A DNA stretch of 14,503 bases from Deltaproteobacteria bacterium (GTDB lineage Bacteria; Desulfobacterota; Binatia; Binatales; Binataceae), in NCBI GenBank assembly GCA_021786815.1, contig JAJYMR010000304.1:1-14503 (forward strand), read 5' to 3'. Below, one piece after another: positions 1 to 7,977 of the stretch. Under the pieces are notes generated by a model that was not told where the DNA came from, searched no databases, and saw nothing but the letters and a program-made list of their open reading frames with translations. The translations under genes were made by a program, and so were the position numbers. Each line of letters starts with the position of its first letter. The stretch's first letter is position 1.

Positions 1-916
1 CGGATTTTCCGCATCCGGAAAAATCGAAATATTCGACCAGCTCCTGGCGTGTGAAAATCTCCTGGTCGCCGTGCGACCATCCAAGGCGCGCGAGGTAATT
101 GATGAGCGCCTCGGGAAAATATCCGGCGTCGCGGTATGCGAAGACAGAGGTCGCGCCGTGACGCTTGGAAAGCTTGGTCCCGTCCGGCCCCATCACCATC
201 GGCAGATGCGCGTACGCAGGCGGCTCGAGCCCGAGCGCGCGGAATATCTGCATCTGGCGCGGAGTGTTCGGCAGATGGTCGTCGCCGCGCACGACGTGCG
301 TGATACGGAAGTCGGCGTCGTCGATAACGGTTGCGAAGTTGTAGGTCGGAACGCCGTCGGAGCGGAAAATTATCAGGTCGTCGAGTTCGGAGTTCTCGAA
401 CACGGCGCGGCCCTTGATCAGATCGTCGACCACGGTCTGGCCTTCGCGCGGCGAGCGGAAGCGGATCGTGTAGTTGCGGCCCGCGTCGCGGTCGGGAAGC
501 TCAATATCGGGCGGAAAGCCAAGGTCGCGGCATTTGCCGTCGTAGCCGGGCTTGCGGCGGTCGCGTTCGGCCTGCTTGCGTTTCGCTTCGAGTTCCTCGG
601 CGGTGCAGTAGCACGGATACGCCTTGCCCTCGCGCAGGAGCTTTCGCGCCGCGTCGCGATAGAGATCGAAACGGTTGGACTCGAAGTAGAGCGGGTTGGG
701 CGGGCCTTCGTCCCATTCCATCCCGATCCATCGAAGGCTCTCAAGGATCTCGTCGAGCGATTCCTTCGTTGACCGTTCGCGGTCGGTATCGTCGATACGC
801 AGGATGAACGCGCCCTTGTTATGGCGCGCGAAGAGGTAGGCGAACAGCCCGGAGCGGACGTTGCCGATGTGCAGCGAGCCAGTCGGGCTCGGCGCGTAGC
901 GGGTGCGAACCGTCAC
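1..916 (-). CDS. gltX: Glutamyl-tRNA synthetase, N-terminal 305 residues (3' end outside window)
   Basis: Class I aminoacyl-tRNA synthetase that charges tRNA-Glu with glutamate in the cytoplasm. The reading frame is open from a GTG at 916 to the window edge; family members are usually 460 to 500 residues, so the anticodon-binding part is missing here. Seen: the ATP-binding HIGH-type motif as HIGN (residues 16-19), RIDDTDRERS shortly after it, a C-x-C-x24-C zinc-type cluster (C102, C104, C129) as in the E. coli enzyme with the fourth ligand unclear, and the KMSKS-type loop KLSKR (248-252). The GTG is preceded six bases away by GGGAG, which lies in the end of guaA; no ATG is available nearby. 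It starts 3 bases after the guaA stop, so it is probably co-transcribed and translationally coupled with guaA. A non-discriminating GluRS cannot be excluded from this fragment. Confidence 0.95.
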   Translation of the reverse strand, partial: MTVRTRYAPSPTGSLHIGNVRSGLFAYLFARHNKGAFILRIDDTDRERSTKESLDEILESLRWIGMEWDEGPPNPLYFESNRFDLYRDAARKLLREGKAYPCYCTAEELEAKRKQAERDRRKPGYDGKCRDLGFPPDIELPDRDAGRNYTIRFRSPREGQTVVDDLIKGRAVFENSELDDLIIFRSDGVPTYNFATVIDDADFRITHVVRGDDHLPNTPRQMQIFRALGLEPPAYAHLPMVMGPDGTKLSKRHGATSVFAYRDAGYFPEALINYLARLGWSHGDQEIFTRQELVEYFDFSGCGKS

Positions 917-919
917 GTG

Positions 920-2452
920 TCACTCCCATTCAATCGTTGCAGGCGGCTTTGAGGTTATGTCGTAAACGACGCGGTTGACGCCTTTGGCCTCGTTGGTGAT
1001 ACGGCTCGAAAGCCGCGCGAGGAAATCCGGCGCAAGTCGCGCCCAGTCCGCGGTCATCCCGTCCTCGGACTCGACCGCGCGAATAGCGATCACGCTCTCG
1101 TAGGTGCGCCCGTCGCCCATCACGCCCACGGTCTTGAGCGGCAGCAGAACAGCGAACGCCTGCCACAGCCGCCGTCCCGCGCCCGAGCGCTCGAACTCCT
1201 GCATCACGATTTCGTCGGCGCGACGCAATAGTTCCAGCCGCTCGCGCGTGACCTCGCCGACGATCCGCACGGCAAGACCGGGACCGGGAAACGGCTCACG
1301 CTCGACGATCTCGGGCGGAAGATTGAGTTCGCGGCCAAGCTCGCGCACCTCGTCCTTGAACAGTTCGCGCAGCGGTTCGATAAGCTCGAGCTTCATCCGC
1401 TCGGGCAGACCGCCCACGTTGTGATGGCTCTTGATCGTCGCCGACGGTCCCTTGAAAGAAACCGATTCGATCACGTCGGGATAAAGCGTTCCCTGGCCGA
1501 GGAAGCGCGCGCCGCCGAGCTTGTGCGCCTCGGCGTCGAACACCTCGATAAAGGTGTGCCCGATGATGCGGCGCTTCTGCTCGGGATCGGTCACACCTGA
1601 AAGACGCTCGATGAAGAGCCCCGAAGCGTCCACCACGCGAAGGCGAATTCCGATCTGGTTCGCGAAGACCTGCTCCATCCGCTCGCGCTCGCCCGCGCGC
1701 AAAAGGCCGGTATCGACGAATACGCATTCGAGCCGGTCGCCAACGGCGCGATGGATAAGCACGGCGGCGACCGAAGAATCGACACCGCCGGAAAGGCCCA
1801 TCACGACCTTGTCGGCGGGGCCGACCTTCGCGCGTATTTCGGCGACCTTGGTCTCGATAAAGTTCGCCATCGTCCAGTCGCCCGGCTCGCCGCAGATTCC
1901 GAGCACGAAGTTGCGCAGGACTTGCGCGCCGCTGGGCGTATGGACGACTTCGGGATGGAACTGGATTCCGCGCAGGCGGCCGTCGGCGCTGCGAAACGCG
2001 GCGCACGGGGAATTTTCGGTGTGCGCGATCGAGCGGAGCGACGCTGCGAGCTTTTCGACGCGGTCGCCGTGGCTCATCCAGACCTTCTGCTCGTGGCGGT
2101 CGAGGCCGGCGAAGAGCGGATCGTCCTGTTCGATAACGAGCGTTGCGGGGCCGTACTCGCGGGTGCGCGCGGGCGCAGTCTTCGAGCCCTGATGATGCGC
2201 GAGCAGATACATGCCGTAGCAGATTCCGAGATACGGCACGTCGAGGGCGAGCGCTTCGGGTGCGACGTCGGGCGCGTTCTCCTCGTAGAAGCTCGCGGGG
2301 CCGCCGGACAGGATAATCCCGCGCGGCTTCATCGCGCGGATCTTGGCGGGCGCGAGGTTGTAAGGATGAATCTCGCAGTAAACGTGCGCCTCTCGCACGC
2401 GGCGCGCGATTAGCTGCGTGTACTGGCTTCCGAAATCGAGGATGAGTATCAC
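920..2452 (-). CDS. guaA: GMP synthase (glutamine-hydrolysing)
   Basis: Converts XMP to GMP using ATP and ammonia taken from glutamine; last step of de novo guanine nucleotide synthesis. The 510-residue length is normal. Order of domains: class I glutamine amidotransferase (about 1-188) with nucleophile C78 in GICYGM and catalytic H166 and E168 in FHPEV; ATP pyrophosphatase domain with PP-loop SGGVDSS (221-227); C-terminal dimerisation domain with REPFPGPGLAVR (385-396) and the family-typical end KPPATIEWE. The start is a GTG at 2452 with AAGGCGGA a few bases upstream; the protein then begins MILILDFGSQY, as the family does. One oddity: the residue after GM in the nucleophile motif is Tyr82, where the family almost always has Gln. 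It follows der after 93 bases and is followed by gltX after 3. Confidence 0.97.
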   Translation of the reverse strand: MILILDFGSQYTQLIARRVREAHVYCEIHPYNLAPAKIRAMKPRGIILSGGPASFYEENAPDVAPEALALDVPYLGICYGMYLLAHHQGSKTAPARTREYGPATLVIEQDDPLFAGLDRHEQKVWMSHGDRVEKLAASLRSIAHTENSPCAAFRSADGRLRGIQFHPEVVHTPSGAQVLRNFVLGICGEPGDWTMANFIETKVAEIRAKVGPADKVVMGLSGGVDSSVAAVLIHRAVGDRLECVFVDTGLLRAGERERMEQVFANQIGIRLRVVDASGLFIERLSGVTDPEQKRRIIGHTFIEVFDAEAHKLGGARFLGQGTLYPDVIESVSFKGPSATIKSHHNVGGLPERMKLELIEPLRELFKDEVRELGRELNLPPEIVEREPFPGPGLAVRIVGEVTRERLELLRRADEIVMQEFERSGAGRRLWQAFAVLLPLKTVGVMGDGRTYESVIAIRAVESEDGMTADWARLAPDFLARLSSRITNEAKGVNRVVYDITSKPPATIEWE

Positions 2453-2545
2453 GGCGATCCGCCTTGAACCGCTAATATAACCGACACCGGCGCGCGGACG
2501 AATAGGTCCGGCAGCGCCGCGCGAAATCCGGCCGTCCTGTGACGC
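2453..2545 (-). promoter_or_regulatory. der-guaA intergenic region with a possible promoter
   Basis: This 93-base gap holds a near-consensus -10 hexamer, TATATT, at 2474-2479 on the minus strand, 21 bases before the guaA start. At a 17-base spacing the -35 position reads TCGTCC, which matches consensus poorly. Upstream of it is an imperfect hairpin (about 2491-2523): CGGAC pairs with GTCCG around a six-base loop, with GCGCG and CGCGC able to extend it past a bulge. There is no T-tract after the hairpin, so it is not a standard terminator. A separate promoter for guaA-gltX is plausible but unproven. Confidence 0.35.
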
Positions 2546-3970
2546 TCATCGGCCGCGCCTGCCCGCCGCGGCAGCGCCCGAAGAACGTTCGTCGCGCCCG
2601 GTCCTGCGAAACGAGAGCCGAAGCGGCGTTCCCACCAGCCCGAGGGCCTTTCGAAAGCGCGACTCGAGAAAGCGCACGTAATGGGCCGGGATGTCGCGCG
2701 CCATGTTCGAGAAAAATTTGAGCCTGGGCGGCGCGCTCCCAACCTGCGTAACGTACATCAGGTTGAGCCGCCTGCGGGCGATAATCGGCGGATCCATCGC
2801 GGCCAGCGCGTCGGCCAGGATCCGGTTGAGCTTCGAGGTCTGAAAGGCCGAGCGCCACGACTCGCCCGCCGAAAGCGCGGCCGGAATCACGTCGCGAATG
2901 CCGTCGCCCGTCAGCGCCGACGTGAACACCATCGTGGCGTACTCCAAAAACGGGAAACGCGCATGGGCTTCGCGCACGAAGGCGGGAATCTTCGCACCCG
3001 CGCGCGCCGCAAGGTCCCATTTGTTGCACACCACGACCATCGCGCGATCGTTCGTATCGACCAGGCGCGCCAGGCGCGCGTCCTGATCGGTGATTCCCTC
3101 GGTTGCGTCGATTATCAGCAGCAGCACGTCGGCGCGCCGGACAGTATCGAGCGCGCGCGCGACCGAGGCCTGCTCGAGTTCGCCCGCAACGCGCGTTCGC
3201 CGCCTGATTCCGGCCGTATCGATGAGCAAAAGGCTTCGTCCTTCGAAGGCAAGCCGCACGTCGAGCGTGTCGCGCGTTGTTCCCGGCACTTCGCTGACGA
3301 TTGCGCGCTCGAAGCCGCAGAGCCGATTCAGCAGCGAGGACTTGCCCACGTTGGGCCGGCCGACAAGCGCTATCCTGAGCTCGGGCTTTTCCTCGGGCGC
3401 CGCTTCGCGCGCGGGAAGACGCTCGACCACGGCGTCGAGCAGTTCTTCGACGCCAAGGCCGTGAGCCGCCGATACGAAATAAAGCTTTTCCGCGCCGGTC
3501 GCGTAGAACTCGGAGGCGGCCGTCTCCTGACCGGGACGGTCGATCTTGTTGACCGCGACCAGCATCGGGCATCCCGTCTCGCGGATGAGCGCGAGCGCTT
3601 CCGCGTCGGCCTCGGAAAATCCCGCGCGGCCGTCGAAAAGCATCACGACCACGTCGGCGACGCCGACTGCGGCGAGCGCCTCGCGCGCGACGCGCTCGGA
3701 CATCGCCTCGCGTCCGCCGATTTCAAGCCCGCCCGAATCGATCACGACGAACTCGCGCTCGCCGTGCGAGGCGCGAGCGAAGTTCAGATCGCGCGTGGTG
3801 CCGGGAATCGCGCTCGTTATCGCGCGGCGGCCACGGGCGATGCGGTTAAACAGGGTGGATTTGCCGGCGTTGGCCCTGCCGACCAGGACCACGCTCGGAA
3901 GCCCCTCGCCGAGCACGGCCGAAACCGCGGCGGACGCGGGGCGGCTCTTTGGTTTTCCGAGCGCCGTCAT
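2546..3970 (-). CDS. der: Ribosome-assembly GTPase Der (EngA), two tandem G domains
   Basis: Essential GTPase for 50S ribosomal subunit maturation. From the ATG at 3970 the protein has 474 residues, normal for the family. First G domain: G1 GRANAGKS (31-38), GTT switch near 57-59, G3 DSGG (78-81), G4 NKID (141-144). Second G domain: G1 GRPNVGKS (204-211), G3 DTAG (251-254), G4 NKWD (316-319). A KH-like domain follows (about 370-455). The first P-loop (RANAGKS rather than RPNVGKS) and DSGG rather than DTGG are mild deviations in the N-terminal G domain; the second is canonical. The ATG overlaps the era stop as ATGA, which decides the start; an upstream in-frame start at 4015 would lie inside era and adds 15 unconserved residues. 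The last 20 residues are a basic, Gly/Ala-rich tail. Confidence 0.96.
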   Translation of the reverse strand: MTALGKPKSRPASAAVSAVLGEGLPSVVLVGRANAGKSTLFNRIARGRRAITSAIPGTTRDLNFARASHGEREFVVIDSGGLEIGGREAMSERVAREALAAVGVADVVVMLFDGRAGFSEADAEALALIRETGCPMLVAVNKIDRPGQETAASEFYATGAEKLYFVSAAHGLGVEELLDAVVERLPAREAAPEEKPELRIALVGRPNVGKSSLLNRLCGFERAIVSEVPGTTRDTLDVRLAFEGRSLLLIDTAGIRRRTRVAGELEQASVARALDTVRRADVLLLIIDATEGITDQDARLARLVDTNDRAMVVVCNKWDLAARAGAKIPAFVREAHARFPFLEYATMVFTSALTGDGIRDVIPAALSAGESWRSAFQTSKLNRILADALAAMDPPIIARRRLNLMYVTQVGSAPPRLKFFSNMARDIPAHYVRFLESRFRKALGLVGTPLRLSFRRTGRDERSSGAAAAGRRGR

Positions 3971-4869
3971 GTTCCGATTCCCATCTCCTCGAGCTTGCGC
4001 AGATTGCGCGTCCAATGAGGGTCAACCTTTACATGAAGTTCCAGAAAGACGCGCGAGCCCAGCATCTCTTCGAGTTCGAGCCGCGCCGCGGTGCCGATTT
4101 CCTTGATCATCCGGCCGCCCGCTCCGATTACGATCGCCTTGTGCGAGTCGCGCTCGACCACGATCAGCGCGGCTATCCGGATAAGCTTGCGTTCGGGCTC
4201 CTCAGCGAACTGCTCGACCCGGACAGCGCTCGAAAACGGAACTTCCTCGTGGACCTTGAGGAAGAGTTTCTCGCGAATCACTTCCGCCGCGAGCATGCGC
4301 TCGCTCTGGTCGGTGTATTCGTCCTCGGGCATCATCGAGGGACCCTCTGGCAGCATCCGCTTGAGCGTGCCGAGCAATTCTTCGACATTTTCGCCGGTAA
4401 GCGCGCTGACCGGCACGATTTCGGCTTCCGGCACCGCTTCGCGGCACTGTTCGAGCATCGGAAGCATCCGCTCGCGCCCGACAAGGTCGATCTTGTTGAC
4501 CGCGAGAACCTTGGGACGGGCGAGCCGGCTCATCTCGGCGAGAAACGCGCGGTCGCGCCGGTCGAGCGTCTCTGCGGCCTCGACCACGCCCATCACGACG
4601 TCGCCCTCGTTAAGCGCGCGGCGGGCCGCTTCGACCATCCGGCGGTTGATCAGGCGCTCGGCTTCGTGGATACCGGGCGTATCGATAAAGATGACTTGGG
4701 CGTCAGGGTCGGAACGGATTCCGAGCAGCCGCCGGCGCGTGGTCTGGGGCTTGGGGGTCACAATGGCGACCTTTCGCCCGACCAGGCAATTGACGAGCGT
4801 CGATTTTCCCACGTTCGAACGCCCGCCCATCACGACAAAACCGCATCGATGCCTACTTTCCGCGCTCAC
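3967..4869 (-). CDS. era: GTPase Era (16S rRNA / 30S assembly)
   Basis: KH-domain GTPase that binds the 3' end of 16S rRNA during small-subunit assembly. Taking the GTG at 4869 gives 300 residues, close to the 301 of E. coli Era, and a start similar to the family (about nine residues before CGFVVMGGRSNVGKS). Motifs: G1 GRSNVGKS (16-23), G3 DTPG (63-66), G4 NKID (125-128), G5-like VSALTGENVEELL (154-166), then a C-terminal KH domain (about 200-300) with GxxG as GAGG (249-252) where GKGG is common, and a normal helix IKEIG after it. A TTG at 4884 would add five residues; neither start has a clear ribosome binding site, so the choice is uncertain. The 5' end overlaps the rnc stop by 17 bases and the 3' end overlaps der by four, consistent with translational coupling of rnc, era and der. 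Confidence 0.95.
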   Translation of the reverse strand: MSAESRHRCGFVVMGGRSNVGKSTLVNCLVGRKVAIVTPKPQTTRRRLLGIRSDPDAQVIFIDTPGIHEAERLINRRMVEAARRALNEGDVVMGVVEAAETLDRRDRAFLAEMSRLARPKVLAVNKIDLVGRERMLPMLEQCREAVPEAEIVPVSALTGENVEELLGTLKRMLPEGPSMMPEDEYTDQSERMLAAEVIREKLFLKVHEEVPFSSAVRVEQFAEEPERKLIRIAALIVVERDSHKAIVIGAGGRMIKEIGTAARLELEEMLGSRVFLELHVKVDPHWTRNLRKLEEMGIGT

Positions 4870-5626
4870 GCAAATCGCTTTCAATCCTCATCAGTGCGGC
4901 GCGAGCCGCCGCCTGCTCACTCTGTTTCTTGCTTCCGCCCTCGCCGGTTCCGAGTTCGCGTCCCGCGATACGGATACGAGTCGTAAAGCGTTTGGCATGG
5001 TCGGGGCCGCGCGCAGAAACCAGTTCGTAAACCGGCTGAGCGCGGAAACGGCGGTAGGCTATCTCCTGGAGCTCGGTCTTGTAGTCGCGTTCGGCCGCGG
5101 GACCGCCGATATCATCGACAAACAGGGACTCGACCACGCGCTGCGCGGGTCCGAGTCCGCCGTCGGTGTAGATTGCGCCGACGATGGCCTCAAAGGCCGC
5201 GGCCAGGATCGAGACCTTCTCGCGTCCGCCGCTTTTCTCCTCGCCCTTGCCGAGGTTGAGCATCTCGCCAAGCCCCATAGCCTGCGCCTTGAGCGCCAGT
5301 GTGCGGCCGTTGACGATCGAGGCGCGCTGCTTGGAAAGCGGTCCTTCCTTGGCCTCGGGAAAGCGGCGCATGAGCATGTCCGCTATCGCGAGGTCGAGAA
5401 CCGCGTCGCCAAGGAATTCGAGGCGCTCGTAATGCGCGTCGCTTCCGACCGCCGCGCTCGGATGGGTGAGCGCGGTCGTGAGAAGCTCGGGTCGAGCAAA
5501 CCTGTATCCCAGTCTCGTTTCCAGTTCGGCTGTGACGGTCTGGAGAGACTCAACCGGCTTCGGCTCGGGCCGCGGTTTGGCCCTGAACCGAAACAATCTC
5601 CCCAACCACCTGGGCGCCTTGGACAA
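4853..5626 (-). CDS. rnc: Ribonuclease III
   Basis: Double-strand-specific endoribonuclease for 30S pre-rRNA and other dsRNA processing. With the TTG at 5626 it has 257 residues: a basic N-terminal extension (1-30), the nuclease domain with signature ERLEFLGDAVL (67-77; acidic residues E67, E70, D74), and a C-terminal double-stranded RNA-binding domain (about 182-251) with DYKTELQE and GGSKKQSEQAAA. The family motif LADxxEA is here LAAAFEA: A143 (codon GCG) stands where an Asp that helps bind metal (E. coli D114) is usual, while the essential Glu (E146) is kept. No ATG or GTG exists before the conserved domain; TTGs lie at 5644, 5626, 5605 and 5596. I chose 5626 because GGAGG lies six bases upstream. 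The gene therefore starts inside the end of mtaB. Confidence 0.93.
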   Translation of the reverse strand: MSKAPRWLGRLFRFRAKPRPEPKPVESLQTVTAELETRLGYRFARPELLTTALTHPSAAVGSDAHYERLEFLGDAVLDLAIADMLMRRFPEAKEGPLSKQRASIVNGRTLALKAQAMGLGEMLNLGKGEEKSGGREKVSILAAAFEAIVGAIYTDGGLGPAQRVVESLFVDDIGGPAAERDYKTELQEIAYRRFRAQPVYELVSARGPDHAKRFTTRIRIAGRELGTGEGGSKKQSEQAAARAALMRIESDLRERGK

Positions 5627-6875
5627 ACGAAGCCTCCACCTCAACTTCTTGATTAGTCAGGTCGGCGGGGCTGCGCGTCGATACCCGCACGTAATTGCGG
5701 CTATAGCCGCAGAGCCCCCCGTCCTGTTTCCATTCTTCAAGCAAAACTTTAAGTCTTTGACCGACAAAACGCTCCATGAAAGCTGTGCGCTTGCGTTCGC
5801 CCACCGCGCGCATCGCCGCCGCACGATGCTTTATTTCGGCCGGATTCACCCGGTCGGGCATCTTGGCCGCCGTGGTTCCGGCCCGCACCGCGTATGGAAA
5901 AACGTGCATGTAGGCGAGCGGCAGGCTCTCGACGAACCTTATCGAGGCCTTAAACTGCTCCACGCTTTCGCCCGGAAAGCCCACGATAATATCAGTACCA
6001 ACCGCGGCGTCGGGCATCGCTTCGAGCACCCGTTCGAGCCGTTCCCGATAGAATGCAGTATCGTACCGCCGCCGCATCGCCGCCAACACCCGGTCTTGAC
6101 CGGCCTGAAGCGGCAGATGCAGATGCGGACAAAGGCGATCGCTTGACTTAATTATAGCGATTATCCGGTCAGTTAGCTCTTCCGGATCCAGCGAACTGAT
6201 CCTGATCCGCCCGAGCGGCGAGCGTTCGGCCAGCATCTCGAGCAGCTCGGAAAGCTCAACCGGCGGGTCAAGATCGCGTCCGTAGCCGCCCAGATGAACG
6301 CCGGAAAGGATGACTTCCTTGAAGCCGCGCGCATGAAGCTCGTCGAGCGCTTCAATCACCCTGCGCGGCTCGACGCTTCGCGATGTCCCACGGGAGACCG
6401 GGATGATACAGAAGCTGCAGAACTGGTCGCATCCCTCCTGCAGCTTGACGAAGGCGCGCGTCTGCCCCTCGGTCGCGACGCCGCTGAGCTCGATCTCGCC
6501 GCGGACCTTGCGCAGGTTTGAGACCGCGACGCGCTCGACCGCCTGGCCCATCACCGCGCGCTCGAGGTCGTCGGGGCGCGCGAGTCCGACGACCGCGTCA
6601 ACCTCGTTGGCGCGCGAAAGCGCGGCCGGATTTGCCTGCGCGAGGCATCCGGTCATCACGACACGCGCCCTGGGATTGAGCCTGCGCGCGCGCCGGGCAA
6701 GCCTCAGGCTCTCGGCATCGGCCTTGTCGGTAACAGTGCAGGTGTTGACGATATAGACGTCGGCCGCTTCGTCGAACTCGCAGCGCTTAAGCCCGCGCGC
6801 GGCAAGGCGCGACTCGATCATCGCCGAGTCGTACTGATTGACCTTGCATCCGAGGGTCGCAATCGCAAAACGCAT
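5550..6875 (-). CDS. mtaB: tRNA t6A37 methylthiotransferase MtaB (radical SAM)
   Basis: Adds a methylthio group to threonylcarbamoyladenosine at position 37 of ANN-decoding tRNAs, giving ms2t6A. The 441-residue protein has the three-part layout of the family: an N-terminal MTTase domain with Cys10, Cys46 and Cys77 for one iron-sulfur cluster (TLGCKVNQYDS, NTCTVT, MTGCLAQ), a radical SAM domain with CxxxCxxC (C149, C153, C156 in EGCDQFCSFC), and a C-terminal TRAM domain (about 370-430). The LGCKVNQ start and TLGC/NTCTVT spacing fit MtaB better than MiaB or RimO. The ATG at 6875 has AAGGA ten bases upstream; a TTG at 6893 would overlap mnmA and adds six unconserved residues. It begins seven bases after mnmA. 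Its end overlaps the start of rnc by 77 bases. Parts of its sequence (around 5700-5780 and 6120-6175) are visibly more AT-rich than its neighbours. Confidence 0.95.
   Translation of the reverse strand: MRFAIATLGCKVNQYDSAMIESRLAARGLKRCEFDEAADVYIVNTCTVTDKADAESLRLARRARRLNPRARVVMTGCLAQANPAALSRANEVDAVVGLARPDDLERAVMGQAVERVAVSNLRKVRGEIELSGVATEGQTRAFVKLQEGCDQFCSFCIIPVSRGTSRSVEPRRVIEALDELHARGFKEVILSGVHLGGYGRDLDPPVELSELLEMLAERSPLGRIRISSLDPEELTDRIIAIIKSSDRLCPHLHLPLQAGQDRVLAAMRRRYDTAFYRERLERVLEAMPDAAVGTDIIVGFPGESVEQFKASIRFVESLPLAYMHVFPYAVRAGTTAAKMPDRVNPAEIKHRAAAMRAVGERKRTAFMERFVGQRLKVLLEEWKQDGGLCGYSRNYVRVSTRSPADLTNQEVEVEASFVQGAQVVGEIVSVQGQTAARAEAG
5633..5637 (-). promoter_or_regulatory. Ribosome binding site deciding the rnc start
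   Basis: GGAGG on the minus strand, six bases before the TTG at 5626, inside the mtaB coding region. It is the best Shine-Dalgarno match for any of the four TTG candidates. The TTG at 5596 also has AGGTGG nine bases upstream, so it remains a second choice. Confidence 0.55.
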
Positions 6876-6882
6876 CGCGCGG

Positions 6883-7977
6883 CTATCCTTCAATCGCCCG
6901 GTCGATAAATCCGCCGCCCACCACCTCGTCGCCGCGGTAGAAGACGCACGCCTGCCCGGGTGTTACCGTCGGAGCCGGCGACCGGAAGCGGATTTCCGCC
7001 CGGCCCCGGCCGTCCATCGCAAGCGTGGCCGGGAGCGCCGGATGACGGTAGCGGATCTTGACCTCGACATCCACCGCGCCGGCGCGGCAAAGCTCGGGGT
7101 TAACGAGGTTCACGCGGCTCGCGACGAGCCCCGCGCATCTTAGGTCCTCGCGCCTTGCCACCACGACTTCGCCGTTTGCGGGCCTTATCTCGCGAACATA
7201 AAGCGGCTCGCCCGCCGCAATTCCAAGGCCGCGGCGCTGGCCGACGGTGAAGCGATGCACCCCGGCGTGCCCGGCGAGCACCTGCCCGCCGGAATCGACG
7301 ACATGGCCCGGGCGAATCCGTCCGCGCGGAGCCTCGCGCTCGACGAACCGAGCGTAGTCGCCGTCGGCAACGAAGCATATCTCCTGGCTCTCAGGCTTGT
7401 CGGCGTTGGCAAGCCCGATTTCGCGCGCGCGCACCCTGACCTCGGCCTTGGTCATCGCGCCGAGCGGAAAAAGCGTACGGGCCAGCTCGGCCTGGCCGAG
7501 CGTAAAAAGAAAATACGACTGGTCCTTCGAGCCGTCGGCCGCGCGCAGCAGGCGATAGCGCATCTCGGCGCCGCGCTCGATTCGCGCGTAATGGCCGGTC
7601 GCTACGAAATCGGCGCCAAGCGCGCGCGCCCTGCTCCAGAGCCGGTCGAACTTTATTTCCCGATTGCACATCACGCACGGATTCGGCGTCCGGCCGTCGA
7701 GATATTCGTTTACGAAGTTGCGTATGACGCGGGCGGAGAAATCCTCGCGCAGATCGACCACGTAGAACGGAAAATCCATCCGCTCCGCGACCCGCCGGGC
7801 GTCTTCGAAGTCGTCGTGCGAGCAGCACGTGCCGCGCCTGCGCGCAATTCCCGGCGGCGGCTCCGGCGCAAGCCTCATCGCAACGCCGACCACGTCGTAC
7901 CCGGCTTCGCAGAGAAGCGCGGCGGCGACGGAGCTGTCCACCCCGCCCGACATCGCGACCAGCACCCGCGCGCTCAT
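6883..7977 (-). CDS. mnmA: tRNA-specific 2-thiouridylase MnmA
   Basis: Thiolates uridine 34 of Lys, Glu and Gln tRNAs (s2U34) using ATP and sulfur relayed from a cysteine desulfurase. The protein has 364 residues, normal for the family. Seen: PP-loop SGGVDSS (10-16), catalytic Cys104 in NPCVMCNREIKF, TGHYARI (127-133), DQSYFL (152-157), and the second catalytic Cys201 in SQEICFV. The C-terminal beta-barrel includes HRFTVGQRRGLG (241-252). C50 and C51 with nearby His form an extra CCSHDD motif that is common in MnmA. The ATG at 7977 overlaps the stop of the upstream cysteine desulfurase as ATGA and has GGAGG seven bases upstream, which fixes the start. The tight link to the desulfurase suggests that enzyme is its sulfur donor, which is inference. 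Confidence 0.96.
   Translation of the reverse strand: MSARVLVAMSGGVDSSVAAALLCEAGYDVVGVAMRLAPEPPPGIARRRGTCCSHDDFEDARRVAERMDFPFYVVDLREDFSARVIRNFVNEYLDGRTPNPCVMCNREIKFDRLWSRARALGADFVATGHYARIERGAEMRYRLLRAADGSKDQSYFLFTLGQAELARTLFPLGAMTKAEVRVRAREIGLANADKPESQEICFVADGDYARFVEREAPRGRIRPGHVVDSGGQVLAGHAGVHRFTVGQRRGLGIAAGEPLYVREIRPANGEVVVARREDLRCAGLVASRVNLVNPELCRAGAVDVEVKIRYRHPALPATLAMDGRGRAEIRFRSPAPTVTPGQACVFYRGDEVVGGGFIDRAIEG

Noticed and set aside
2681..4986. Plus-strand open frames of 445 and 345 codons opposite der and era
   Set aside because: Composition is that of antisense GC-rich frames (many Arg, His, Asp), with no domain, and the sense genes are fully conserved.
4091..5656. Long plus-strand open frame of about 521 codons opposite era and rnc
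   Set aside because: It is a mirror of GC-rich coding DNA. Its product is Ser/Arg-rich with no recognisable domain, and the minus strand encodes two conserved proteins across the same bases.
6145..6160. TATAAT-like hexamer inside mtaB (minus strand, CGCTATAATTAAG)
   Set aside because: It is inside coding sequence for IIAIIK, has no -35 at a usable distance and lies over 500 bases from the next gene start.
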